Source: Arabidopsis thaliana
Lineage: Eukaryota; Streptophyta; Magnoliopsida; Brassicales; Brassicaceae
DNA length: 64,000 bases
Direction: 5' to 3'
NCBI RefSeq assembly: GCF_000001735.4
Contig: NC_003074.8
Coordinates: 3,162,101-3,226,100 of the forward strand
The translations under genes and the position numbers were made by a program. Below, piece by piece: positions 28,108 to 39,542 of the stretch (positions within the stretch are counted from its first letter, which is position 1; each line of letters starts with the position of its first letter). The notes under the pieces were generated by a model. The model searched no databases. It saw only the letters and a list, made by a program, of their open reading frames with translations, and had not been told where the DNA came from.

Positions 28108-31100
28108 ATGACAACTGGGTTGCACGAATTTAATCTGGCTTCTAGAAGAGCCGAAGAAGCAGGTTCGTAACATTTCTCTGTTTGATTCGAAAAGAAGATC
28201 GGAAAAGTTCTGTTTCTGATTTGTTTACTGTTGCAGCGGCGAGGAGGTTTCAAGCCGTGCAATGGCTTAAATCTGTAGTGGGTCAACTGGGTATACCGAA
28301 TCAGCCATCGGAGAAGGAGTTCATTTCTTGCTTGAGAAATGGTATGATACTTTGTAATGCAATCAACAAGATCCACCCAGGAGCTGTTTCAAAGGTACTC
28401 TCTTGTTTTGATTCAGTTCTTCAGATTCCTTAGAAAGTTGGAATGGTTCATGAGACTTACATTGTTTACTTAAAGGTTGTGGAGAACTACTCGTATTTGA
28501 ACGGAGAGTATCAGCTTCCACCGGCTTATCAATATTTCGAGAATGTTCGGAATTTTCTTGTGGCTTTAGAAACATTGAGGCTTCCTGGATTTGAAGCTTC
28601 TGATCTTGAAAAGGTAACACATTTCGAGATTTTTTTTCTTATTGTGAGCTATGGATAATTGAGTATGAGGTGTAATGTGACAGGATAATCTAGAGTCTGG
28701 ATCAGTGACCAAGGTTGTGGATTGCATTTTGGGACTTAAGGCATACCATGAGTGCAAGTTACCGAGCAATGGTAATGGGTTATACAAGCACGTCAAAACG
28801 CCGACGTTTCAGCTCTCTGCGACTAAGATTCACCCTACTCTAAGTGCTTCCAAAACGTCTAGGCATTTGGATATGTCCTCAGTCCGTGAGAGAAACGATT
28901 GCACTGATGGTGAATCTGATAAACTCAAAGGTTTGATCCATGCTTCTTCTCGACTCTTCATCCATTTCTTATGTTAAGGATACTTTATATCCTATAGTTG
29001 ATATAAGTTAAATGTAATTTGTTTTAACACCCATCTTACTGCATTTGGATTGGATACTTGTAGGGATAGCCAAGTTGTTTGCCGATCACATTTTCAGTTC
29101 CAAGGAAAATATTGATGAGAATCTTGTTTCATTAGAGAATGGCAGTGAGGTAAGTTGAAATGTTCTGTAACATTTGTTCAAGTATTTAGACTGTAACAGT
29201 CAGATCCGCTTGGTTAAATTGCTTTAACTCTTTGAATTGCAGAATTCTAGAGCAAACTTCGAGAAAATCCTCTCAAGATTCCCAGAGGTAAAAATGCTGG
29301 ATGGAATATAACTTGCTATATATAATGAATAGAGCCCCTTGTATTCACTATCACAGTAGCCAATTTCTGGCTTTGCTATTTAAAATTAGACTTGTTGCTG
29401 ATACTGTTTTGTGTTGGATACAAGTTTAGAACATAGAAAATCGATGTGCCTACTGATGATCTGTTCTTATTAGGCAAGTATAATACTTCAATACGCTTTT
29501 GATAGATTGCTGACACTGATGATATCTGTGCCCTATATTTATCTGCAGCTTCAATCAGTATTCAAGAATTTACTTAGCGAAGGAACTTTGAAACCATCAG
29601 ACTTAAAATCCATGCCGTTGGAGGAGTTACCTGTCCATGAAGAAGACCAAGTATGCCTTTTTCTTTCTCTTTACATGTGACACGAAACTCTTACCTTAGA
29701 ACTGCACATGAACAAGAACAATACATATCTTCTTTTCATCAGCCCTTTCCATGTGTTTTTTCCTTCCAAACAACTGTTTAAAAGCGCTTCATATCTTAGT
29801 TTACACTAACAAATTTTGGATATATTTTGCTCAGTCCAGCAGAAGTCTCTCACACAAGACAAAGTGCAACCATAAGCGTTTACTGAAAACCCAAGAAAAG
29901 GAGCTAGCGGTACGTTTGCATTTAATCTGTCATTTTGAAGTTCTACTACTCATTTGGAAAAATACTTATGGCATGCCTCTCTTGACTTTAGTTCCTTATT
30001 TGTCTGGCATGTTCTTTTTTATCCAAGATGTTATTTATATTTAACAAGTTGATCAGAAATCCTACGCATTACTTTTTATTCTAATCCAGGTATGCTTCTC
30101 TTGTTCAGGTTCTCAAGAACTTGTTTATAAAAACGAAGCAGGATTTTAAGGAATTTCAGGTTTATTTGCAAAGAGATTTGATGGAACTAGGTTAGTTTGG
30201 TTTCTGAGATTTCATTTGTATTACCTCCGGAGAAAAATGTCAACATTTCATCTTTAATTACAATCACATTTTCTACTTTCAAATGCAATTTACTGCGTTA
30301 CACAGGGAATCAGATGCAAGAGATGTCATCAGCAGCTCAGGGATATTACAAAGTGGTGGAAGAGAATCGAAAATTATATAACATGGTGCAAGATCTTAAA
30401 GGTAGAAAACAGTTAACACAAGTTTTGCTCTTTTAATGGAAGTCGTAATACCATGTCTTAAATCTGCAGGAAATATAAGAGTGTACTGCAGAGTTAGACC
30501 GATCTTCAATAGTGAAATGGACGGAGTTATAGATTATATAGGAAAAGATGGCTCTTTATTCGTTTTGGATCCATCGAAGCCTTATAAAGATGCCAGAAAA
30601 ACGTTTCAATTTAATCAAGTATTTGGTCCAACAGCAACTCAAGGTATAAGCTTGCAATGTCTCTGAGGGTGTATAAGCTTAAGTCTCACACTTGTTTGTT
30701 CTAGTAAGATATCTTTTAAACTCTTCATCCCATGTTTACAGATGATGTATTCAGAGAAACACAACCATTAATCAGATCAGTGATGGATGGTTACAATGTC
30801 TGCATTTTCGCTTATGGTCAAACGGGATCAGGGAAGACATACACAATGGTGAGAATTTTTCTACAGACTAGACCATCTTCTTGCCTTCTACATATACAGT
30901 TACTTATCATTTTATTCTTTTTGATGCAGAGTGGTCCTCCAGGCAGATCAGCTACTGAAATGGGAATAAACTATCTAGCTCTCAGTGATCTCTTTCTGAT
31001 ATGTGATAGAAGAAAGGATATGATGACGTATGAGATATATGTCCAAATGGTCGAAATCTACAATGAGCAAGTCCGAGACCTTCTTGCAGAAAATTCCTCC

Positions 31101-33004
31101 TGCACCAGATATCCTTTCATGGCTGCTGAAACTTCAATTTAAATTACCTTGAACTTCTGCTTCATCTATTTCACAAGAATCGACCTAGTGTTCTTCTTGA
31201 CTATATGTGCACATTAGATATACGAACTTGTTCCAGCGATGATGATGGGTTGAGTCTTCCAGATGCTACAATGCATTCTGTGAATTCTACCAAGGATGTC
31301 CTTCAGCTGATGGAGGCTGGTGAAGTGAATCGTGCAGTTAGTTCCACGTCCATGAATAATCGAAGTAGTCGGTCACACAGGTACATAACTCAAAACTTCA
31401 CTTTCAGAATTAAGGAATTACTGCTTTGTGATCTAATTTTTTTATTTTTTATTTTTTTTGTAGTATTTTTATGGTGCACGTACGTGGGAAAGATACATCT
31501 GGGGGAACCCTTCGAAGTTGCTTGCATCTGGTGGATCTTGCAGGGAGCGAGAGAGTAGATAAATCAGAGGTTACTGGAGACAGACTCAAAGAAGCACAAT
31601 ATATCAACAAATCTCTTTCTTGTCTCGGAGATGTCATTTCTGCATTGGCTCAGAAGAATTCTCACATCCCATACCGAAACAGCAAGTTGACTCTTCTACT
31701 TCAAGACTCATTAGGTACTAATATCTTAGCTCAAGAATCCTTCCTTCGCTGGGTTGTGAACAAAAAATATTCACTGAATTTCTGTCATGTCTTCATTTCA
31801 GGAGGACAAGCCAAAACATTAATGTTTGCTCATTTGAGTCCTGAGGAAGACTCCTTTGGGGAAACAATCAGTACTTTGAAATTCGCACAAAGAGTTTCAA
31901 CAGTCGAACTTGGAGCTGCTCGTGCACACAAAGAGACTAGAGAGGTTATGCATCTCAAGGAGCAGGTTTGTAGAGACTAATCCTTGATAAGAAGCTAAAC
32001 AGTAACATAATTCGTTTCTAGTTTATTTTATATCTTGTGAGCCAACAAACAATGTGTTCTTCTTTCAGATTGAAAACCTGAAGAGGGCTTTGGGTACCGA
32101 AGAATGGAATAATGTTTCCAACGGATCAAAGGAGATAAAATCACCTTTCAGCAGGCCAATCGCAACAACAGAGAGAACTCCTCCACGTCTCAGAAGGTTA
32201 AGCATCGAAAACTGTAGCAGCACAAAGGCAAACCTTGAAGACAGGAGAGGTATTAAATCACCTTTAGCCTCCCGTCGTGCACAAATATTGAGTCTGGAGG
32301 GTCCAATGTCCTGTAAAAACGAAGAAAACGGTAAAGGAGATCCCACCATGGAAGTGCACCAGCTCAAAAATCCACGGAGTCCTCTAAGCTCTTATCAAAA
32401 CCGAGCCGTGAAAGTAGATGGCAGAACAAGCATTCCTCAACTCCAGCTATTACAAACACCAGTTAAAGGAGCTTCCAGAAACGACATACAGATGATTTCT
32501 GTTGATTCTAAGACAAATGGAAAAGGTTCACATATACGGAAGTCCCTGAGGACAATTGGAAAGCTGATCAATGGTTCAGAGAAGAGGTATGACAAAGACT
32601 TTATATTGTTTCAATCTGCATGTTAAATGATGCGTTTACCAGTTTATTGAAAACGTTTTTGTTATCACAGGAAAGAGAACATTCCTGCAGATCCACGGTC
32701 ACCACTTGGAGTTGCTAATAATTTTAGTCATATAAAGTCCCCGGACACAAGCAACGCTAAGACTATGCGACGGCAGTCACTCACAGGTGTAATGCCACCA
32801 GGGCAAGAAAGATCACGTAGATCCTCAATAGGAGGAAAACCAATTGAGAATGGTAAGAAAGATCACGTCTTTACGCCTTTTCGTCTGAACAAATTCAATA
32901 ACTAAGACTTTGCTTTTGTAGGTGTAAATGTAACTGATTCAAGAAATGCCAAGACACCTCCACCTATGCGCTCAGCATCAAAGATAGGGAAGAAATGGGC
33001 ATAA
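28108..33004 (+). CDS. Kinesin-14 with calponin-homology domain
   Basis: Minus-end-type microtubule motor. Nineteen exons (first 28108-28162, last 32922-33004) encode 969 residues. The N-terminal CH domain (about 20-150: [29 protein letters not shown]) can bind actin. A coiled-coil region follows, then the motor at about 362-700: [11 protein letters not shown]-loop [10 protein letters not shown], switch I NNRSSRSH, switch [11 protein letters not shown] and the microtubule-binding [15 protein letters not shown]. The tail is basic and Ser/Pro-rich. The [10 protein letters not shown] neck-motor junction marks the KIN-14 (minus-end) class; CH-domain kinesins are plant-typical and link microtubules to actin. 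All introns are GT-AG except 31109-31212, which is AT-AC (U12-type). Locus by order: At3g10310. Confidence 0.94.
31109..31212 (+). other. U12-type AT-AC intron in the kinesin motor domain
   Basis: The intron begins ATATCCTTT, an exact match to the U12 5' splice-site consensus, and ends CAC. TTCTTGAC at 31194-31201 resembles the U12 branch-site consensus, 12 bases from the 3' end. Joining ...ACCAG to ATTAGATATA restores the motor frame (CTRLDIRTC). No GT-AG alternative keeps the frame. Confidence 0.88.
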
Positions 33005-33340
33005 AAAGCTATTGAAGAATAACACGTTTTCTTGCTTTGGCTCGAAGCATAGTATCTAGTTGAAAGTATTTTCAGCATCTACACTTCAGTTTCCATTCAT
33101 TAGGATGAAACTGTTTTTCTTCTTCCTGAGTAAATAAGAACTCAACTTTAGAGTGTTCTGACTGTAACATAGATGGCTCTTGTTTAAGCCATTCTTTTAA
33201 CAGTTTTGTTGTTAGTGTCTCTGAAACATTGAATTCATTTATGGTTTCATTTAAATCTTTACAAAAAGAACTCTGTAATTTCTGTAGTTTATGCAGACTA
33301 TACAGCAACAATAAAAAGAACTCTCAAAACTCATTTCAGG
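33005..33340. other. Convergent 3' spacer kinesin/MUCI21
   Basis: About 340 bases between converging stops, which must hold both 3' UTRs. A 79-codon minus-strand frame has no recognisable domain. Confidence 0.5.
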
Positions 33341-35011
33341 TCACCTAATCGATTTTGCATACGCATCAATCAAAAGCTTCTTGAATCTATGGAGATCTAA
33401 CCTCACTTTCTGGTCGTTCAGGTATATCCCCTTTGTGAATTGCCATCCTTTCTTAGTGATGCTGTTTGGATCTTTTAGAATTGGATCATCTTTATCATAT
33501 TTTTCATACAATGAGCTCTCTCTTGGAAGAATCTTATAACCATTGTAGTCTAGACCGAGCTTCTTTGCCGGTTCTCCATAATATGTCTCTGCTGCCCAAT
33601 CTGTTCCCAGTGGAATGATCTGAATAAAGATACTTCCAGGTTTCATGAACAGAAAATGGGTCATGGCTGCTCCATGTACCCCAACCATGACTTTGCTTGA
33701 GTTTAACACTCTGTAAATCTTTGCCAGTTCCGTTGTTCTGTCAGGTCTCAAAACCTCGATGTCAAACCCGATCCTCTGAGCCATTTTCACCATCAGGTCC
33801 TCGTTTGTTATCCCTCGAGACCCGGTTCTTGAAAACAACGCTAGTTTTGGCCTCTTAGCCTTTCTTCTCTGTGCTAGTCTTGCGTGGAATCGTTGCTCCT
33901 CTAGCCTGTCCAGTCTGTTGATTCGTGGTCTATAAGCTCGATCAAGTACATTTCTGAACTCATTGATGGTTGTTCCATCATCTTGCATCTGAGAAGGATC
34001 GACGGTTAACTCACCATGGATTCTAAGACCAACAATAGCTTCCTTGAAGCAGTGAGTTCTCTTGTCTTTGTTGAAGTCGATAAGAGAGTAATCAGAGAGC
34101 TGAGAGAGAACATCTCCATACTTCATCTCCCACCACTTGTGATACTCAGCAATCACAAAGACAACCTTTTTGTTGAAACGTTTAGATGTTATATACAAAG
34201 GAATAAGCCCGTCGTTGAACTCATGATAGAGGTTTCCGGTATATCCTCCGGTAGAGAATAGCACGGCCGGTACTTCATGGATCACTTCGCATTTACGCTT
34301 GTCGCCAAAAAGCTTCATATCTTTTGTCACAAGTTTGAGCTCAGGGATGGTTTCCATTATACTAGTTTCCCATTTTCTGGTGTATGGTTTGATTTTTTCT
34401 TGCAAGACCTGATCGGTGGTGAGATCATTCGAGGTGTAGAGAAAGATGGAGGAGGAAGGAGAGTGTGTTCTGATATCGCCTTTCATGAAACAGATGTCTG
34501 AACGATAGCCGGTTCTGTCACAAGATATGCTCTCTTCTGCATAATTACGACAGAATAATTACTGAGAAATCCACTTGCTTGATGTTTCAAGAATAGTAAG
34601 AAACAGAGGATTAAGTACTAACCTTTTTGTGACGTCTTAGGTGATTCTATATTGCTTTCGGAAACCCGATTTTCAATCTCTTTAATTGAAGAATCTGCCA
34701 AAATATATGAAGTGAAAGTAGTTTAGGACAACAACACAACAAACAACAAACGAGGACAGAAGGGAATTCTTGTACTAGAAGTCTAGAACCATACCGATGA
34801 GAAACAGAGCAGAGGGGTAAGGGAAACAGAGGAGCTGAGGAGCAAAGACAAAGCAACTTGAGATAAGAGAGAAGATAAGAAGATAGATAAGCTTAGGCTT
34901 CGATCTCTTAGCGCAATTCCCACAAGAAGTTTTAACCCGGAAGACATAAGGAAATAGCTTCTTAGATTCGTCTACTTTGATCTGTGCTACTTTTTTCAGA
35001 TTCTGCCTCAT
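33341..35011 (-). CDS. MUCI21: GT61 glycosyltransferase, xylan xylosyltransferase-like
   Basis: Golgi type II membrane enzyme of family GT61 (DUF563). From memory, the Arabidopsis gene adds xylose branches to seed-coat mucilage xylan. Three exons (35011-34795, 34694-34623, 34536-33341) give 494 residues. A short basic cytosolic tail is followed by one membrane anchor at about 41-60 (LIYLLIFSLISSCFVF) and a stem. The catalytic domain holds GGYTGNLYHEFNDG, FSRTGSRGITNED and GVHGAAMTHFLFMKPGS, all signature segments of plant GT61. The start is the first ATG before the anchor. A strikingly GA-rich leader lies upstream. Locus by order: At3g10320. Confidence 0.94.
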
Positions 35012-37806
35012 CCTTTACTTGTTATTCAAGTCATATAAATGAAGAACATAGAGAGAGAGACGTATGCAGAGGAACTTTTTTCCTTTGTGAACAGAATTTG
35101 TCAATCTATCTCCTTGGAGACGTAAGGGAGAGAAGTAGCTAGAGAGGAAAGAGAGTAGAGAGATCAAGTAGACGAGATAAGAGAGAGAAGTTTTGTGGGT
35201 GTTGTTGTAAGTTTTAGCTTTGAAATCAGAGTATTTATTTAGAGAGAGACGTTCGCATACTATTCTTTGGAAGAGAGAGACGTAATTTGGTATTGTTGGT
35301 TAAGAGAGAGAAAGTTACTAAGTCTTGGGATGTATTCGATCTTCTTAGAAAGGGGAATGAGGAGACGTGTGGGAGAACGAGAAAGGGACTTAGGCCAAAC
35401 CCATCATTCATCTTTTAGGCTTATATATGTTTCTTGCATCACAAGATTCCTTTATCCTTAAATCATGTTTGGTAAAATAACTAATTATTCGTCTTACTTT
35501 ATACTCGTGATTAGTTGAAATCATCCTATCAGTGACATGTTCAACTTCCTTAAGTGGAATTTATGTCTTAATCAGCATGAAAAGAGAAACTGCTTTAAGT
35601 TAAATCAAGTTATTGGACACCAAATATTTTCTATGTTAGTGTATATGATGACTCAAACAAAATTCAATGTATTATTTCTGGCGCGCTGGAGTCTTATGTT
35701 ATCTGAGGTCCAGCTCATTGTGATCTTTATTTTAGACTTAACAATTTTATAGGTTGAACCGGAAATAAAACAATTTTAAAAAATCAGTGAAAGACTGCAT
35801 GATCCAAGACTAGTTTATGGTTCAACACAATAAAATCCAAAATTAAGTTGTCATATATAGCACAAATGCCATTGAAACAAAAATTTGTTTTATAGTATGA
35901 TTAAAATTATATATTGGTATAAATAATTGATGAGACCAATCTACTCATAGGGATGACCAATTAAGAATAAAGAATTTCAAATTGTTGGACATTTTAATAT
36001 TATAAAAACCGCGGAGAATGTCATGGGAAAAGGAAGAAATGATCAAATAGCTTATGGAGGCGTTCTTAAAGGTCAAATACATACAAACATGTCATTATAT
36101 CAATAACTACAAACAACATCTAGTATTAATTTTTTTTTTTTTGCTTGCCAAAAGCCACCTTCTGATGCACTATTATTTGATATATAACACGTTTAATACA
36201 AAATATAGACCCAAGGGAAAATAAAAAAGTTGGTAGGCGAAAAAATACTTAAATAAGAATTTCATAAAGAGAAAAACTGGTGGGCGAAAATTCTAGAATA
36301 TTAAGAATGAAAAATAAAAAAGAAGAATATGATATTGATTAATCATGTTCAGCAGATTAGGAATATATTATCTTCTATCGTATAATCTAAATTCATGTAT
36401 AGTTCAAGTTATGTAGAAATTTCTAACGTCAATATAAAGTATTGTGACCCACTTTTAGACCAAGTTCGAAGAGATGTAAAGGTCTAAGTCTCTAATAAGA
36501 TCTATAAAATTCATTGATTAAGAAGGGTTATATATATAAACTGTCATATACATTAAACAGAATGAGAAATAATGATGGTGATGCCAATATTTTACCAAAG
36601 TTTTTGACACTAAATTATTGACGTCCATATTTTGGTGCCCTCGTGTAATCTTTTTAGGTTACATGTTGAGACAATTAATTATGATTTTTTTTGGAAAAAA
36701 TGATCGATGAACTGCAATATAAGTACGCAAAGATGATCATTGGAGACCGAGACTTTGCTTTATAGGGATTGCGAATTTAACCATATCCACTTTTTGACGA
36801 TCATGAGTAACGCATAATACATTCAGATGACCGGAAATTTTCTTTGTTGAGTTTTATAGTCTACGAAACGAAACAACTTTCTTCTCTTAATAATTAAAAT
36901 GTGATGTTTTAAAAATACAAAGAAACAAGAGATATCCTCATGGTCATGGGTATCGACCAAAATAAAAATAGTGCATCTGTTTAATACGTACACTTGTCTT
37001 AATCATTTGCTTACATGTGTGTTAGTTCATATGTCAATTTTGAGTTTGCTGTATAAATAAATTGTATTAATTAAATATGACATAATTATACCTTTTATAT
37101 TATAGAATTCATAAGAAAACAAAACTTGAGTTCTTAGGGTTAGTTTAAGAAAGTTCATAAAAGTCAATCATTATTATATAATAAGTCTTGTGGAAAGCCT
37201 GGATATTATTTATTTCACTTCCTAAAATCCGTTCCTAATTGGTATTTTGAGAGCATGATATGCGATATATGTCTTACAATATTGAGATTGCTAATTGGTA
37301 TTTGCCTAGTTATGTCCATGTTTATTTTTATCCAAAGTTGTGTATCATATACTGTGTCTGTTTGGTGTGTTATGACTTATGACCCATGTGTGATAATCTC
37401 ATGTGGTATGGCCGTATGGATGATGTGCATGAACATAAAAGTAAAAAGAATCATTTAGAGACCCAAAACAATATAGGGCTTCAAAACGTTGGGCCGGGTT
37501 TGTTTCAGAGCCCTATTATAGATAGATGGGTCTGAAGAAGTCTGAACAAACAAAAACATGTCTATCATATTAGCCGTCGATCCTCATTAGACACGTGGAC
37601 GGTTGATATACTGCCGAGTTCGGTATCGTCGCAAATTTTGATCTTTCGGGAAAAAGAAAGAAAAGAGAAGAAAACAAATCGTTGAAAAAGTAAGTAAGCT
37701 CAAGGCGCGACGAGGAAAAAGACGAAGAAGAAGAAAGTAACAATCTTTAGTAATCAAAGTCCAATTAGTGAAAAGGGGTTTTCTTGTGAGAAGAGAAAGA
37801 GAAGCT
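35012..37806. other. Intergenic, MUCI21 to TFIIB2
   Basis: 2.8 kb between divergent starts. 35040-35310 is GA-rich leader or promoter of MUCI21. 35460-37480 is very AT-rich with no recognised gene; a 67-codon hydrophobic frame at 37255-37458 has no support. TGGGCC-type site-II cores at about 37490-37500 and a GA-rich leader (37650-37800) precede TFIIB2. Confidence 0.4.
35049..35310. repeat. GA/CT-rich tract upstream of MUCI21
   Basis: At least eight runs of (GA)3 or longer occur in about 260 bases (e.g. 35050-35060, 35160-35190, 35240-35250, 35268-35280). On the coding strand of MUCI21 this is a CT-rich leader or promoter. GAGA repeats are the binding sites of plant BPC factors. Confidence 0.5.
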
Positions 37807-39542
37807 ATGAGTGACGCGTTTTGTTCGGACTGTAAGAGGCACACGGAGGTTGTGTTTGACCATTCCGCCGGAGATACAGTTTGTTCAGAGTGTGGTCTCG
37901 TGCTTGAATCTCACTCAATCGATGAAACTTCTGAGTGGCGTACTTTCGCTAATGAGTCCGGTGATAATGATCCTGTTCGTGTCGGTGGTCCGACGAATCC
38001 TCTTTTAGCAGATGGTGGTCTCACTACTGTCATTTCTAAACCTAATGGATCCTCTGGCGATTTCCTCTCTTCTTCTCTTGGTCGATGGCAGAATCGTGGA
38101 TCTAATCCTGATCGTGGCCTTATTGTTGCTTTCAAGACTATCGCTACCATGGCTGATAGGTTCGTTTTTCGATTCTAGGGTTTGTTTTTTAAGCCCAATT
38201 TCTACAATTCAGTGTTTTCTTGAAGCTCAATTTCAGCAATTTTGAGAATTTTAGTATGTAGAAGAATTGTAATACCTAGAATTCTAGATGAATCTTATGA
38301 TGGGTATAAGCAAATGTATGTCACTGAAAATAGAAACTATCTATTTTTAGATATCTGGGAAATGAGAAAACTTGATTCTTGCTCATTATCCGTGGTATAA
38401 TAATTGGTTCAATGCGTTATGAAATGTTATTGTGAGCTGTTTTTACTCTAAGTTAGGTTGTTTGACAAATGCCATTTACTAATTCTATGAACCTTGTTGT
38501 TGCTCCAGGTTGGGACTTGTTGCGACCATCAAGGTACTTACTCTCTTTCTCTTTGCAATCTTATGGCTTCTACTTGTAAAGCTTTCTGTTTTGTTAAGTT
38601 GCTGATGGTTTCTTGGAATCTAGCTTACCAAATTTTTTGCTTTTCTATTGAAGGACCGAGCGAATGAGATTTATAAAAGGGTAGAGGATCAGAAGTCAAG
38701 TAGAGGAAGAAATCAGGATGCTCTTTTGGCTGCTTGTTTATACATTGCTTGCCGGCAAGAAGACAAACCACGGACGGTCAAGGGTACAGAACAGTTATAG
38801 AGTCTTTTGTATTTCTGTTTTTTAATCATTCACCATTCTCGTTTTCTTAACCCTCGCCAATTTTGTGTAGAAATATGCTCTGTTGCCAATGGAGCTACTA
38901 AGAAGGAGATTGGTCGTGCAAAAGAGTACATAGTCAAACAGTTGGGGCTGGAAACCGGACAATTGGTTGAAATGGGTACTATACATGCTGGAGATTTTAT
39001 GGTGAGTTCTTAACTCAGTGCTTCTTGGTACATGTATCCACGGTTTTCATCAACTTGATTGGTAAATTTCCAGAGACGTTTTTGCTCCAATCTTGGTATG
39101 ACCAACCAAACCGTGAAAGCGGCTCAAGAGTCTGTGCAAAAGTCAGAAGAATTTGATATAAGGTTACACCATTGACCATTGTTGTCTTACTGCTTCTGTG
39201 TTCTGGATGTATCGGTTCACAGCCATTTACATGAAGCTTTTTAAGCTGTTGCAGGAGGAGTCCCATATCGATTGCAGCAGCGGTTATATACATCATAACA
39301 CAGCTCTCTGATGAGAAGAAGCCTCTTCGAGGTATGTTCCATTCACATTTTGTGAACTGAAAACAGCCTAACATCACGGAAACTGTAATTGAAATTTTGA
39401 ACCTGCAGATATATCAGTGGCAACTGGAGTCGCGGAAGGAACTATAAGAAACTCTTACAAAGATCTTTACCCTCACCTTTCCAAGATCATACCAGCTTGG
39501 TACGCTAAAGAAGAAGATCTCAAGAACCTTCAAAGCCCTTGA
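37807..39542 (+). CDS. TFIIB2: Transcription initiation factor IIB-2
   Basis: General RNA polymerase II factor that bridges TBP-DNA and the polymerase. Seven exons (37807-38159, 38509-38533, 38654-38783, 38871-39001, 39074-39162, 39255-39331, 39409-39542) give 312 residues. The N-terminal zinc ribbon has C6/C9 and C26/C29. It is followed by the B-finger and B-linker region (SEWRTF) and two cyclin folds ([39 protein letters not shown]). Exon 2 is a 25-base microexon encoding the conserved GLVATIK. The start matches the conserved MSDAFCSDC; 13 further in-frame codons upstream are unlikely to be used. Locus by order: At3g10330. Confidence 0.95.
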
